Below are positions 26,013-35,491 of a DNA stretch of 64,000 bases, piece after piece (positions within the stretch are counted from its first letter, which is position 1; every line of letters starts with the position of its first letter). A model generated the notes under the pieces. It did no database searches. It was not told the DNA's origin and was given only the letters and a program-made list of their open reading frames with translations. The position numbers and the translations under genes are program-made. Origin of the DNA: CALAGB01 sp963713965 (lineage in GTDB: Bacteria > Chloroflexota > Chloroflexia > Thermomicrobiales > Thermomicrobiaceae). The DNA lies in assembly GCA_963713965.1 (NCBI GenBank), contig OY970217.1:2542001-2606000 (forward strand), given 5' to 3'.

Positions 26013-27635
26013 CTATTTCGATGATCTCGCTGGGGATGGAGACTCCGCCTCCGGACGCTTCGGGCTGTGGCTTGATTCCGTGCGACTCGGACCGGCGTCC
26101 TCGGCGAACTGTATTCGCTCGAACTTCCGCGGCGTCAGCAGAATGATCACCAGGCTGACGATTGAGATGATGAAGAGCGTCAAGAAGACTTGATGCGTCG
26201 CCTGGTACAGGGCGTCGCGTAGGTAAGCCTTGGCCGCGACGCTCAGGTTAGCGCTGTTGCTGGTGAGCGCGTCACTCGCGTCGTTCAACGTTTTGGGGAG
26301 CTGACCAGCCAGACTACTCGGTGCGCCGTTCAGCTTCGACAGCAGGACCGCGTTGGCGATACTGCCGTAGACCGCCGCTCCAAGCGCCTGTCCAAGCTGG
26401 CGACTGAAGAGATTGGCGCCCGTCACCACACCTCGCCGGTTCCAGTCGATCAGCGATTGAACCCCCACGATCAGCGACGTCGAGAGGAAGCCGAATCCGG
26501 CGCCGATGACCAGGCTGGCGACCACCGTTGCCCAGATCGGGACTGACTCCGGGAAGAGGAAGAACCCACCCGCCGCGGCGACGCACAGGATCATGCCGAC
26601 GAGTGCGGTGTCGCGGAAGCCGATGCGTAGGTAAACGCGTCCGGAGAGGGCCGAGGCCGCAGGCCAGCCGATCGACATCGAAGAGAGGACGAAGCCAGCC
26701 AGCAAGGCGCTGACGCCCAGGACGCCCTCGGCGAAGGTCGGCAGGAAAGTCGTGAGTCCAATCGAAAGGAATCCGAGCGAGGCCGTCGCCAGGTTGGCGC
26801 CCAGCAACACTCTCCGGCCGAAGACCCAGAGTGGCACGGTTGGCTCGACCGCTCGTCGCTCCTGCACCACGAAACCGCCCAGGATTACGACGGATGTCAC
26901 GAAGATGGCCACGCTCGTCCCCGAGAGCCAGGCCCAGCGCACGCCTCCTTCGAGGACCGCGAAGATGAAGAGTCCCAGCCCGCCGGCCAGAAGGGCTGAG
27001 CCGACGTAGTCGATCTTGTGCCGTTTGCGAACCACGCTCTCATGCAGATAGTGCACGATCATGAAGACGGCCAAGGCACCCAACGGCAGGTTGATGTAGA
27101 AGATCCAGCGCCAGGTCAAGTATTCGGCGAAGAATCCGCCGATGGCCGGCCCAATCACGGCGGAAATACCCCATACGCTGGAAAGCCAGCCCTGGATGCG
27201 AGCACGTTCCTCGACGGTGTAGATGTCGCCTGCGATGGTGGTCACGACCGGCTGAATCGCGCCCGCGCCGATGCCCTGGAGCCCGCGGAAGGCGATCAAC
27301 GCGAACATGCTCCAGGCGACGCCGGAGAGGATCGAGCCCAGGATGAAGACACCGATGCCGAACAACAAGATCGGCTTGCGACCATAGAGGTCGGCCAGCT
27401 TGCCGTAGATCGGGATCGTCACGGCTTGTACCAGCACGTAGATCGAGAAGACCCAGGTGAACTGCGAGAAGCCGCCGAGGTTTTGCACGATAGAGGGGAC
27501 CGCCGTGGCCACCACGGTCGTGTCCATCGCGACCAGTGCCATCGTCAGCATCAGCCCGAGGAGGACGTTGCGACGCGCCCGGTCGGAGAGCTGCTGGTCG
27601 CTGCTCTGAGTTGTCGCCGGAGGTCCCGCGCTCAT
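26013..27635 (-). CDS. MFS multidrug efflux transporter, DHA2 (EmrB/QacA) family, 14 TM
   Basis: This is a proton-driven efflux pump of about 540 residues. Family signatures are LVAMDTTVVATAVPSIV in TM1 (motif D1), GKLADLYGRKPILLFG (motif A), and LQGIGAGAIQPVVTTIAGD with SSVWGISAVIGPAIGGFFAE (motif C). About 14 hydrophobic spans follow, with a Pro/Ser-rich cytosolic tail. ATG 27635 is chosen because homologous proteins have short N-termini; an in-frame ATG at 27686 adds 17 residues and neither has a clear ribosome site. It is divergent from the S15 hydrolase. The substrate is unknown. Confidence 0.9.
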   Translation of the reverse strand: MSAGPPATTQSSDQQLSDRARRNVLLGLMLTMALVAMDTTVVATAVPSIVQNLGGFSQFTWVFSIYVLVQAVTIPIYGKLADLYGRKPILLFGIGVFILGSILSGVAWSMFALIAFRGLQGIGAGAIQPVVTTIAGDIYTVEERARIQGWLSSVWGISAVIGPAIGGFFAEYLTWRWIFYINLPLGALAVFMIVHYLHESVVRKRHKIDYVGSALLAGGLGLFIFAVLEGGVRWAWLSGTSVAIFVTSVVILGGFVVQERRAVEPTVPLWVFGRRVLLGANLATASLGFLSIGLTTFLPTFAEGVLGVSALLAGFVLSSMSIGWPAASALSGRVYLRIGFRDTALVGMILCVAAAGGFFLFPESVPIWATVVASLVIGAGFGFLSTSLIVGVQSLIDWNRRGVVTGANLFSRQLGQALGAAVYGSIANAVLLSKLNGAPSSLAGQLPKTLNDASDALTSNSANLSVAAKAYLRDALYQATHQVFLTLFIISIVSLVIILLTPRKFERIQFAEDAGPSRTESSHSPKRPEAESPSPARSSK

Positions 27636-27734
27636 AGCGCAAGAGTGTAACAGCCAGACCATTCTCCGAACATCGTCAGGAATCATCGATGTCTACTGCT
27701 AGAATGCCGGTGGACCTTCTGAGAGGAGCATTGA

Positions 27735-29641
27735 ATGGACAATCCGAAGAACCCGGGTTCCGTGGATGAACTGGACGCCGTTATCGCTCGTGACCTGATG
27801 GTTCCGATGCGGGATGGCGTGCGCCTGGCAACCGATAATCTACCGGCCCGCGCGCGGCGTCGATCCGCTTGCCGGCAGCTTTCCAACCCTGCTGATACGC
27901 ACGCCATACAACAAGAGTAGCGAGAACACTGCTGACAAAGGGCTCTATTTCGCCCGGCGCGGCTACGCGGTCGTCATTCAAGACTGTCGCGGACGTTATG
28001 CCTCCGAAGGGGAGTTCTACTTCCTGGCTCAGGAAGCCGAGGACGGCTACGACACGATGGTTTGGCTGGAGAAGCAACCGTGGTGCAACGGCCGTGTCGG
28101 GACGTTCGGCACCTCATATCTTGCCTGGGTGCAGAACGCGCTGGCCGCGCTCGATCCGCCGGGTCTTGCGGCCATGTACGTCAATGAGGGAGGCGCCAAC
28201 GCGCACACCAGTTCGGTGCGCCACAACGGCGCCTTCGAGATGCGCTTCATGGCCTGGGGCTTCCGAGCACTGGTGACCGGCACAAAGGTCGAAGACCCAA
28301 CGATCGCCCGCTCCTTGCGCGAGGTGAGCTTTCGGGACTGGCTGAGGCGCCTGCCCCTCAAACCCGGCATGTCGCCGCTGGCGTTGGTGCCGATGCACGA
28401 GCGCTGGGTCTTCGACATCTGGACGCGTGGCGACTACGACGAGTATTGGAAGCAGCCGGGTTTCGATTTCGAGGAGCATTTCGAAAGGCACTCCGACGTG
28501 CCGATCCTCTTCTCCGGCGCCTGGTACGACTCCTACACGCGCTCCACGCTGGAGAACTTCGTTCGCTTCACCCAGGGGAAGCGCGGACCGATCCGCCTGA
28601 TGATGGGTCCATGGACGCACGGCGGCGACAAGCCCGATCTGACGTGGTCGGGCGACGTCGAGTTCGGGCCGGAGGCATCGATCGCCGGGAATTTGGCCGC
28701 CGACGTGAACGACCATCACCTGCGTTACTTCGATCACTGGCTCAAGGGATACGAGAACGAGATCGCCCAGGATCCTCCGGTGCGCATCTTCGTCATGGGC
28801 GGTGGTGACGGGCACAAGACGCCTGATGGGCGCCTGTATCACGGTGGCCATTGGCGCGAAGAGCAGGAATGGCCGCTGGCCCGCACCAACTTCACGCCCT
28901 TCTATCTCGGCGACCGGGGCGAACTGACGAACGACCGAGCCGAGTCTGGCGGCGCGCGAGACCTCGTTCCGCTTCGATCCGAACGACCCGGTGCCGACCA
29001 TTGGCGGCAACATCTCGTCGCTGACCGATGTGCTCGATGTCGACCCGAACATCGCCGACCGCGTGGCGATGGAGGAGCGTATCGGCAATATCACGTCGGT
29101 CGGACCGCAGAACCAGCGACCGGACAAATCGACCTTCGGTGCCACTCCGCCGTATCTGCCCCTCTCCAGTCGCCAGGATGTGCTCGTCTTCCAAACCGAA
29201 CCGCTGACGGAGCATATCGAAGTGACTGGCCCGCTCAGCGCCGTATTGTGGGTCTCGTCCGATGCGCCCGATACCGACATCACGGTCAAGCTGATCGACG
29301 TCTATCCGCCCAATTCCGACTATCCGGACGGCTACGACATGAATGTTTCCGATTCCATCCTGCGCCTGCGCTACCGCGACAGCCGGGAGCGAGCCGAGTT
29401 CATGCAGCCGGGCGAGGTCTACCGTATCGAGATTCCGATGTATGGCACGAGTAACGTCTTCAACACCGGGCACCGCATCCGGCTCGATATTTCGAGCAGC
29501 AACTTCCCGCGCTTTGACGTCAACCCGAATACCGGCGAGCCGCTGGGACGCAACACACATACGCAGGTGGCCATCAACACGATCCACCACGACCAGGAGC
29601 ATCCGTCCCACATCCTGCTGCCGATCATCCCCGTGAGTTGA
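27735..29641 (+). pseudogene. S15/CocE-family hydrolase, reading frame broken twice
   Basis: This is an X-Pro dipeptidyl-peptidase/cocaine esterase-type alpha/beta hydrolase. Three consecutive frames give one continuous protein of about 634 residues. It starts at ATG 27735 (GAGAGGAG upstream) with VPMRDGVRLATD, shifts at about 27837, and continues IYRPARGVDPLAGSFPTLLI. The catalytic Ser region follows (WCNGRVGTFGTSYLAWVQNA), then the RLMMGPWTHGG His region. It shifts again at about 28930 and ends with the jelly-roll domain (TGHRIRLDISSSNFPRFD). Each break is repaired by deleting one A (GATAATC and ACGAACG). The rest is well conserved, so sequence error or very recent inactivation is more likely than old decay. 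Confidence 0.85.
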
Positions 29642-29695
29642 TTGGGTAGTGGACCACACGAGGTTTGCCAGCAATTTGGGCACAAATATCAAATT

Positions 29696-29798
29696 GTCAT
29701 CCTGAGCGGAGCGCAGCGGAGTCGAAGGATCTCTCTGTACTCGACACACCAACCAAATCCGCGAACGGGGAGATCCTTCGACTGCGGCTCAGGATGAC
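29696..29798. repeat. Long intergenic inverted repeat (REP/MITE-like)
   Basis: The left arm begins GTCATCCTGAGC and ends GAGTCGAAGGATCTC (29696-29733). The right arm (29770-29798) is its reverse complement, apart from about 9 extra bases in the left arm. The arms flank a roughly 36-bp spacer. The repeat lies between the S15 hydrolase stop and the CoA-transferase gene. Similar CCTGAGC...GAAGGATCT repeats are common dispersed elements in many high-GC environmental bacteria. It could fold into a strong hairpin in RNA. Confidence 0.8.
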
Positions 29799-29987
29799 AC
29801 GAATGCGATGGGTGCCTTTTCGGTGGCAAATTCTCTGTGGGCATCTACTGCGCGGAGCGTAGCTGATGGTTCTCTCACTCTGCTTGAGAGTGAGCAAATA
29901 AGTGGGATGGCAAAGAGCACATTGGCTGATTTCCGATGTTCGCAAAACAGCCATCGCATTCGCGTCCGAAACCGATCTGAAGGGAGC

Positions 29988-31226
29988 ATGATGAGCCAGG
30001 AGGAGCAGCCCCAGCAGCCATTGAGTGGTGTGAAGGTGCTGGAGTTTGGCCAGGCGGTCTCCAGCCCTATGTGCACCATGCTGCTCGGTGATCTGGGTGC
30101 CGACGTGATCAAGATCGAACCGCCCCATGGCGATGCCGCGCGAGGATATGGCCCTCCATTCGTGGCTGGCGAAAGTCCTTACTTCTTGTCGGTCAATCGC
30201 AACAAGCGCAGCGCGGTCATCAATCTAAAGCATGAGGAAGGGGCGCGTATCGTCCGGCGCATGGCGGAAGAGGCGGACGTCATCGTCACCAACTTTCGTC
30301 CAGGTGTGATGGATCGTCTGGGACTGGGTTATGAGTCGCTGCACGAGGTCAATCCTGGCCTGGTCTTCTGTCAGGTTTCCGGTTATGGACCACGGGGCAA
30401 GTACGCCACGCAGGCGTCCTACGATCAGGTGGCACAGGGGATGAGTGGTTTGATGAGCGTCACCGGCCATCCCGAGACCGGCCCGGCGCGCGTCGGCGTG
30501 GCCATCGGCGACGTGCTGGCGTCCATGTTCGCGGCCTATGGGGTACTGGGTGCCTACGTCGGTCGACTCCAGACCGGCGTTGGCCAGCGGGTCGATACCT
30601 CGCTCCTGGGTGGCTTGATCGGCATCCTCACCTACCAGACTGGACGCTATCTGGCTGGAGGCGACGACCCTGGTCTGGAGGGGAACGACCACCCGGTGGC
30701 CTCACCCTACGGCGCGTTCAAGACATCGGACGGCATGCTTAACATCTCAGTCGCCAGCGAGCCGGTCTGGCAGCGATTGGCGGCCACGCTTGGTCATCCA
30801 GAATGGGTTGACGACACCCGTTTCATCACCAACGCTGATCGGGTGGCCAATCGACCAGCCATCAACGCTCTGATTACCGAGGCGCTGGCATCGGCCACCA
30901 CCGACGAATGGGTGGCGCGTCTGAACGAAGGGGGCATCCCCTGTGGGCCGATCTGGTCGATTGGGCAGTCGCTGCAGAGTGACGTGGTGAGGGAGCTGGG
31001 GATCGTCAAACAGGTGCGGCACGACCTGGCGGGGAGCATTCCGCTGATTGGGCCGGCGATCGACATGTCGGCGACTCCGCCGATCATTCGTCGCCCGCCA
31101 CCGCTTCTGGCTCAGCACACGGCTGAGATCCTCGGCGAGATGGGATTCGACGAAAGTGAGATCGAGTGCTTGGCCAACGACCGAGCGGTGCTGCTTGGAC
31201 CGATCACCCGCAATACCAGCGCGTAG
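29988..31226 (+). CDS. CaiB/BaiF family CoA transferase (second copy)
   Basis: This is a type III CoA transferase of about 412 residues. Signatures are LSGVKVLEFGQAVSSPMCTM, GADVIKIEPPHGDAARGYGP, NRNKRSAVINLKHEEG and VSGYGPRGKYATQASYDQVA, where the Asp of SYDQVAQGMSG is the expected catalytic residue. It is clearly a paralogue of 6796-7986 but diverged, so the two probably act on different acids. The frame is open back to 29808, but ATG 29988 with GGGAG directly upstream and the conserved N-terminus fixes the start; ATG 29991 is equally possible. No acyl-CoA enzymes adjoin it. Confidence 0.9.
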   Translation: MMSQEEQPQQPLSGVKVLEFGQAVSSPMCTMLLGDLGADVIKIEPPHGDAARGYGPPFVAGESPYFLSVNRNKRSAVINLKHEEGARIVRRMAEEADVIVTNFRPGVMDRLGLGYESLHEVNPGLVFCQVSGYGPRGKYATQASYDQVAQGMSGLMSVTGHPETGPARVGVAIGDVLASMFAAYGVLGAYVGRLQTGVGQRVDTSLLGGLIGILTYQTGRYLAGGDDPGLEGNDHPVASPYGAFKTSDGMLNISVASEPVWQRLAATLGHPEWVDDTRFITNADRVANRPAINALITEALASATTDEWVARLNEGGIPCGPIWSIGQSLQSDVVRELGIVKQVRHDLAGSIPLIGPAIDMSATPPIIRRPPPLLAQHTAEILGEMGFDESEIECLANDRAVLLGPITRNTSA

Positions 31227-31317
31227 ACACGGGACCCGTGCCCGCCTGGCTGGATTTCACGTCGCCCGCCCGCCAGGGTACTATTCAAGGACGATCCAAT
31301 GACAAGGAGGTCAACAC

Positions 31318-31878
31318 ATGACGGCTACCTACACGATCGAGACCTTCATCGGTGAGGTGAAGGAGATTCTGGCGAGCGACGGTTCCAGCGAGGCCGGGCT
31401 CAACAAGATCGCCGAGCGCATGAAGGAATTGGCCCGGCATCCCGAGTTGGCGGGCGATGAACCGATGGGGAACATCCATACCGGCAGCCAGTCCAAGCCT
31501 CTCTATACCGACGACACCGGTCTGATCCTCGTCCGTGCCAAGTTTGGTCCGGAAGCCATGACGCCGATTCACAGCCACGGCAGTTGGGGTGTCATCGGCG
31601 TGTATCAAGGTCGAGACCAGTATCAGGTGTGGCGCCGAAACGATGACGGGACCGGCGCAGGCGACGCCAACGTGGAAATGATCGAAGAGCGCATCCTGGA
31701 GGTGGGCGACGCGGTCGTGCTGCCACCGCCGCCGCAGGACATCCATGCGCAGCGCGGACACGACGGAGAGCCGACTTACGAGTATGTCCTCTTCGGCGCC
31801 AACACCATGGTTCTGCCGCGCCTCTATTTCGATACAGAACAGAACTCGGCCAAAGAGGTCCTGCCCGGACAGCGCTAG
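31318..31878 (+). CDS. Cupin-fold metalloprotein, cysteine-dioxygenase-like
   Basis: This is a small double-stranded beta-helix protein of 186 residues. The metal site is the 3-His type: PIHSHGSWGVIGVYQG gives His85 and His87, and LPPPPQDIHAQRG gives His143. The pattern resembles the cysteine dioxygenase/thiol dioxygenase-like group of predicted metal-dependent cupins (COG5553). The Cys of the Cys-Tyr crosslink found in animal CDO is not evident. A strong AAGGAGG ribosome site lies 7 nt before the ATG. It stands between the CoA transferase and AlkA on the same strand and may be co-transcribed. The substrate is not established. Confidence 0.75.
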   Translation: MTATYTIETFIGEVKEILASDGSSEAGLNKIAERMKELARHPELAGDEPMGNIHTGSQSKPLYTDDTGLILVRAKFGPEAMTPIHSHGSWGVIGVYQGRDQYQVWRRNDDGTGAGDANVEMIEERILEVGDAVVLPPPPQDIHAQRGHDGEPTYEYVLFGANTMVLPRLYFDTEQNSAKEVLPGQR

Positions 31879-31944
31879 CATCAACCAGCGCGGGAGCGGT
31901 GGAGTGACTTGAGACTTGGAGCTTGATTGATTGGGAATGAGGGA

Positions 31945-32892
31945 ATGTCTCAGCAATCGAGTAGGATCCAGGTCGAACTCCATCCCACCGCTCCATATTC
32001 ATTTCCACTCGCGCTCAGCTATCTGGCGACGTCTCCTTCCTCCGTTTTGGAAGACGTCGATCTCGAACAAGGCGTCTGCCGACGTGCGTTGCAGATCGAC
32101 GGCGTCGACCTTCTCCTGACGCTGCGCGACTCAGGTTCGGTGGAAGCGCCGCAGATCACGTTCGGAATCTCCGGCGAATGCGTCACACCCAGCCTGACCG
32201 ATGCGGCTGAAGCGCACGTCAAGCGCATCTTCCTGCTGGACGTCGATCCAGAGCCCTTTTTCCACGTCGCCAATCGCGACCCGGTTCTCGGCGCATTGGT
32301 GGATGAGCTCCCCGGCATCCGGCCGTTGTTGGTGGCAGATCCCTACGAGGCGTTGATCTTCGCCATCGTGGGCCAGCAGGTGAACATCGCCTTTGCGCGG
32401 CGCATGAAGCTGGCGTTGCTGGAGCAGTTCGGTCGACGTGTTCGGTTCGGCGAGCGGGAGATGCTACTGTTGCCGGAGCCGGAACGCATCGCCGGTCTCG
32501 ATCCCGCCGACCTGCTGGCATTGCAGTTCAGCCGTCAGAAGGCGAGCTATCTGATCGAGCTTTCGCGGCTTATCGCGAGCGGCGCGCTGGATCTGTGGAC
32601 GATCGGTGAACTGCCGTTCGACGACGGAGTAGCGGAGTTGGTACGACACCGAGGCATCGGACGCTGGACCGCGGAGTACGTCCTGATGCGCGGGCTCGGT
32701 GCTCGCGACAGCATCCCGGCCGGGGATTTGGGGCTGCGTAAGATCATTGGTTTGGCCTATGGACTTGACCACACCGCCAGCGAAGCCGAAGTGCGCGAGT
32801 TCGCTCAAGCCTGGGCGGGATGGCGTGGGTGGGCCGCCTTCCTCTGGTGGCTGGAGCTACAGACCAACGGGTTCAGTCGTTATGCGCCATGA
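31945..32892 (+). CDS. DNA-3-methyladenine glycosylase II (AlkA-like)
   Basis: This is a base-excision repair enzyme that removes alkylated purines. An AlkA N-terminal domain (about 1-125) precedes the HhH-GPD fold, which begins DPYEALIFAIVGQQVNIAFA. The helix-hairpin-helix is LVRHRGIGRWTAEYVLMRGL, and the catalytic Asp is Asp261 in IPAGDLGLRKIIG. The iron-sulfur cysteines of the MutY/Nth branch are absent, as in AlkA. ATG 31945 is preferred over TTG 31927. The last 20 bp overlap the end of the convergent CYTH gene. The frame is intact and the length (315) normal. Confidence 0.92.
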   Translation: MSQQSSRIQVELHPTAPYSFPLALSYLATSPSSVLEDVDLEQGVCRRALQIDGVDLLLTLRDSGSVEAPQITFGISGECVTPSLTDAAEAHVKRIFLLDVDPEPFFHVANRDPVLGALVDELPGIRPLLVADPYEALIFAIVGQQVNIAFARRMKLALLEQFGRRVRFGEREMLLLPEPERIAGLDPADLLALQFSRQKASYLIELSRLIASGALDLWTIGELPFDDGVAELVRHRGIGRWTAEYVLMRGLGARDSIPAGDLGLRKIIGLAYGLDHTASEAEVREFAQAWAGWRGWAAFLWWLELQTNGFSRYAP

Positions 32893-33388
32893 GCAGATCG
32901 CTGTAGCTACCCGCGATGGTTGTTTCGATCTGCAATCCAAGCTGTACCCGAAGGAAGGCGTGCTCTGCTTCCGCGTTATCTCGTGCGTGATCCCCGAGCA
33001 AAGTCTCGAGTTCGATGAACGCGCCAAGATCATCGACCTCATCGAGATGGATGCGAGTGGCGCCATAGATGAAGAGATGACGCCGCTTGCGGACCTCAAC
33101 CAGCACTCCGAGCGTTTCGCTCAATGCTTCTTTTAGTGCGTCGGGATCGACGATAGCAACCAGGCAGTAGTCGGAATCCCGGCTGCCGCTCTGGTCGGGC
33201 CGGTGATAGGCGATCAATGTGCCGCCAGGAATGCCCTCACTCACCCGCAGCTTGAGGCGACCGTGCGCGACGCGAAAGTAGGAGTCGGTGTCGCGCTGGA
33301 CGCCTCGGTCTTCGGCGCCGATGGTCAGCGCGACATTGCGCACGCGCTCGAGATCCGCGACGCGCGCTTTCGTTTCAATATTCCGCAT
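32873..33388 (-). CDS. CYTH-domain protein (class IV adenylate cyclase/thiamine-triphosphatase-like)
   Basis: This is a triphosphate tunnel metalloenzyme of 171 residues. The N-terminal signature is RNIETKARVADLERV; the last E-x-K of the ExExK motif is present, while the first Glu is Asn, as is usual in the RNIExKAR subgroup. Tunnel-lining strands follow: DSYFRVAHGRLKLRV, HLFIYGATRIHLDEVDDLG and AFIELETLLGD. Members include CyaB cyclases and inorganic or thiamine triphosphatases; this one cannot be assigned further. It lies on the same strand as the ABC-2 exporter genes, 18 bp downstream of the permease stop, so it could be the last gene of that operon. Confidence 0.85.
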   Translation of the reverse strand: MRNIETKARVADLERVRNVALTIGAEDRGVQRDTDSYFRVAHGRLKLRVSEGIPGGTLIAYHRPDQSGSRDSDYCLVAIVDPDALKEALSETLGVLVEVRKRRHLFIYGATRIHLDEVDDLGAFIELETLLGDHARDNAEAEHAFLRVQLGLQIETTIAGSYSDLLMAHND

Positions 33389-33406
33389 GCGTCGCGTCCC
33401 TTGTCG

Positions 33407-34252
33407 TTACGACCCGCCGACCAAATTCATGCGTTGGAACCGGCGCACTGCCAGAAACGCAATGACCAGTGACCAACCGACGACACTGGCGATGATCCAG
33501 ATCCAGTCGGTTGCAAGATACGACGTTGGATCAGTGGCGTCGAGCGAGAGGATCGCGTCCAGCGCACGATTCGGGATGATGCGCGCCACCAATCGCCCAA
33601 TATCGCCAATTTGCGCGATGAGCCCCGCGATCGACGAGCCGAGCAACGTCATCGAGAGCGTCACGCCGAGTCCGGCAGCCAGCGAGCCGGTGATCACCGT
33701 GATCGCGGTGGCGATCAGCGTCCAGACCGCCAGTACCACAATCGAGTGGAAGAGTATCAGCCCGCTATCAGCCGCAAACGTCGCGCTCGTCAGGTACCCA
33801 GTTGGAATCGCGTGGTCGGTGGCGGCGGCGGTGATCACCTCTCCGGCCAGCGCCATGACGTTCGCAATGAGCAGCCAGCCGAAGGCGATGATCACCAGCG
33901 CCAGGAACTTGGCCGCCAGAAAGCGCGTGCGCGTCGCACCCATCAGCAGGTTGGTGCGCACCGTCGCCCAGCTGAACTCGCTGCCGATGGAACCGGCTGC
34001 CAGAATGATGATCAGAATCGTCACGAACGATCCCGCCAGCGAGGCACCGAAGTAGAGGCCGTCAGGGAGCAATATCTCCTTCTCTAGCGATGTCTTGTCG
34101 ATGTTTGCCGATTCCGGTGCAAGCAGAGCGATCACCAGCGACATGTATATGAACGCGGTGAACCCGATTAGGATCACCGACAGGATCCAGGTCATCGGGC
34201 GGCGCAGCAACTTGGTCAGCTCGACGCTCAGGAGGGTTCGAATCGATGTCAT
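33407..34252 (-). CDS. ABC-2 type transporter permease
   Basis: This is a membrane subunit of 281 residues with six predicted spans: about residues 18-38, 56-76, 100-125, 140-165, 172-200 and 245-265. FLAAKFLALVIIAFGWLLIA is the third-span region. The fold matches the ABC2_membrane/BcrB-like family. The start codon ATG lies 1 bp after the stop of the upstream ATPase gene, so the pair is translationally coupled. Together they form an exporter of unknown substrate; peptide antibiotics or lipids are typical for this class. Confidence 0.88.
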   Translation of the reverse strand: MTSIRTLLSVELTKLLRRPMTWILSVILIGFTAFIYMSLVIALLAPESANIDKTSLEKEILLPDGLYFGASLAGSFVTILIIILAAGSIGSEFSWATVRTNLLMGATRTRFLAAKFLALVIIAFGWLLIANVMALAGEVITAAATDHAIPTGYLTSATFAADSGLILFHSIVVLAVWTLIATAITVITGSLAAGLGVTLSMTLLGSSIAGLIAQIGDIGRLVARIIPNRALDAILSLDATDPTSYLATDWIWIIASVVGWSLVIAFLAVRRFQRMNLVGGS

Positions 34253-34253
34253 G

Positions 34254-35252
34254 TCAGGCCTCCTTCTCGAACTGATTGGTCAGGTCCAGGAACCGCTCTT
34301 CGAGCTTGCTCTCGCGGGGATTCAGCCCATTTACGTCGAACCCGGCCACGACCAGCGCTCGGTTGATGTTGGCGCATTGGTCGGCCGGCACCTTCACGAT
34401 GAGCCGTCCATCGAGGATGTCCACGTTTGAGACGCCGGGAAAGTCGCGCAGGAACCTGGCCGCTTCCGGCGTTCGATCGACGACCCGGATCTCAACCACG
34501 CTCTCACCGGTCAAGAGTTGCTCCAACGTCCCGGTCTGCACCAACCTGCCTTTGTCGATGATCGCCACGTGTGTGCAGACCTGCTGCACCTCATTGAGCA
34601 GATGGCTCGAGAGAAGGATGGTGCGTCCCGCACCTGCCAGCTCGCGTACCAAGTTGCGGATCTCTAATTGGCCGGCTGGATCGAGTCCGCTCGTCGGCTC
34701 GTCGAGGATGATCAGCTCCGGTTGACGAATCAGCGCGGCGGCAATGCCCAGGCGCTGCTTCATCCCGGTGGAATACCCGCCGAACTTGGCGTCGGCGCGG
34801 CTGAGCAGGTCGACCTCTTCGAGTGCCCGTTGGATTCGAGCGGAGTCGTTGATGCCTGCCACCCGAGCGAACAGCGCCAGGTTGCGGCGTCCGCTGAGAT
34901 ACGGGTAGAAGGCGGGGCGTTCCACCAGCGCCCCGGTTCGCGATAGCGCTTCCGGAAGCTGGGTGTGAATATCACAGCCGAGCATCGTGGCACCGCCCGC
35001 GTCATATGGGACGAGCCCCAGGAGCATGCCGAGCGTTGTCGTTTTCCCCGCGCCGTTTGGCCCAAGGAAGCCAAAGATCGAACCGGTTGGAACATCGAAC
35101 GAGAGGGAGTCGACCGCGGTGAATTGTCCGAACCGTTTGGAAAGGCCGTGGATTTCTACGGCGTTCTCAACGACTCGGTCCGGCGGCTTTCTCCCGTTGG
35201 GAGCGTGAGTTTGGTTGAGACTGGACGTTGGACGTTCGATCGTGGTGGTCAT
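34254..35252 (-). CDS. ABC transporter ATP-binding protein (BcrA/CcmA-like)
   Basis: This is the nucleotide-binding partner of the ABC-2 permease directly downstream. The order is AVEIHGLSKRFGQFTAVDSL, Walker A GPNGAGKT, the signature YSTGMKQRLGIAAALIRQPE, Walker B LIILDEPTSGLDPAG, and H-loop ILLSSHLLNEVQQVC. A C-terminal DUF4162-like region of about 80 residues ends the protein. ATG 35252 is chosen over the in-frame GTG at 35282 because homology begins shortly after it. It is divergent from the membrane-anchored alpha/beta hydrolase. Confidence 0.92.
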   Translation of the reverse strand: MTTTIERPTSSLNQTHAPNGRKPPDRVVENAVEIHGLSKRFGQFTAVDSLSFDVPTGSIFGFLGPNGAGKTTTLGMLLGLVPYDAGGATMLGCDIHTQLPEALSRTGALVERPAFYPYLSGRRNLALFARVAGINDSARIQRALEEVDLLSRADAKFGGYSTGMKQRLGIAAALIRQPELIILDEPTSGLDPAGQLEIRNLVRELAGAGRTILLSSHLLNEVQQVCTHVAIIDKGRLVQTGTLEQLLTGESVVEIRVVDRTPEAARFLRDFPGVSNVDILDGRLIVKVPADQCANINRALVVAGFDVNGLNPRESKLEERFLDLTNQFEKEA

Positions 35253-35491
35253 CGTTTGACTCACTTTCCGACGCGTACGCACCGATTGCCGGCGCGCACG
35301 GCCCTTGCTGCTCCAATCGTATGCTGGTTCCCGTTACAACCGGGTTACACCGTGAGCCGGTTCGCGCCAGCAGCGTTAACCCGACCGCTCGGAGACGTGT
35401 GGCTGGCCGGTCTGTGCCTCGTCCGGTTCGCCGGTGCTATCATCGGCACGGTTATCCGGGGATAACGACGAGTGTTGGTATAGGGAACGCA

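Noticed and set aside
28114..29752. Minus-strand open frames of 391 and 286 residues
   Set aside because: They are antisense to the S15/CocE hydrolase, which has recognisable catalytic motifs; the antisense products show none.
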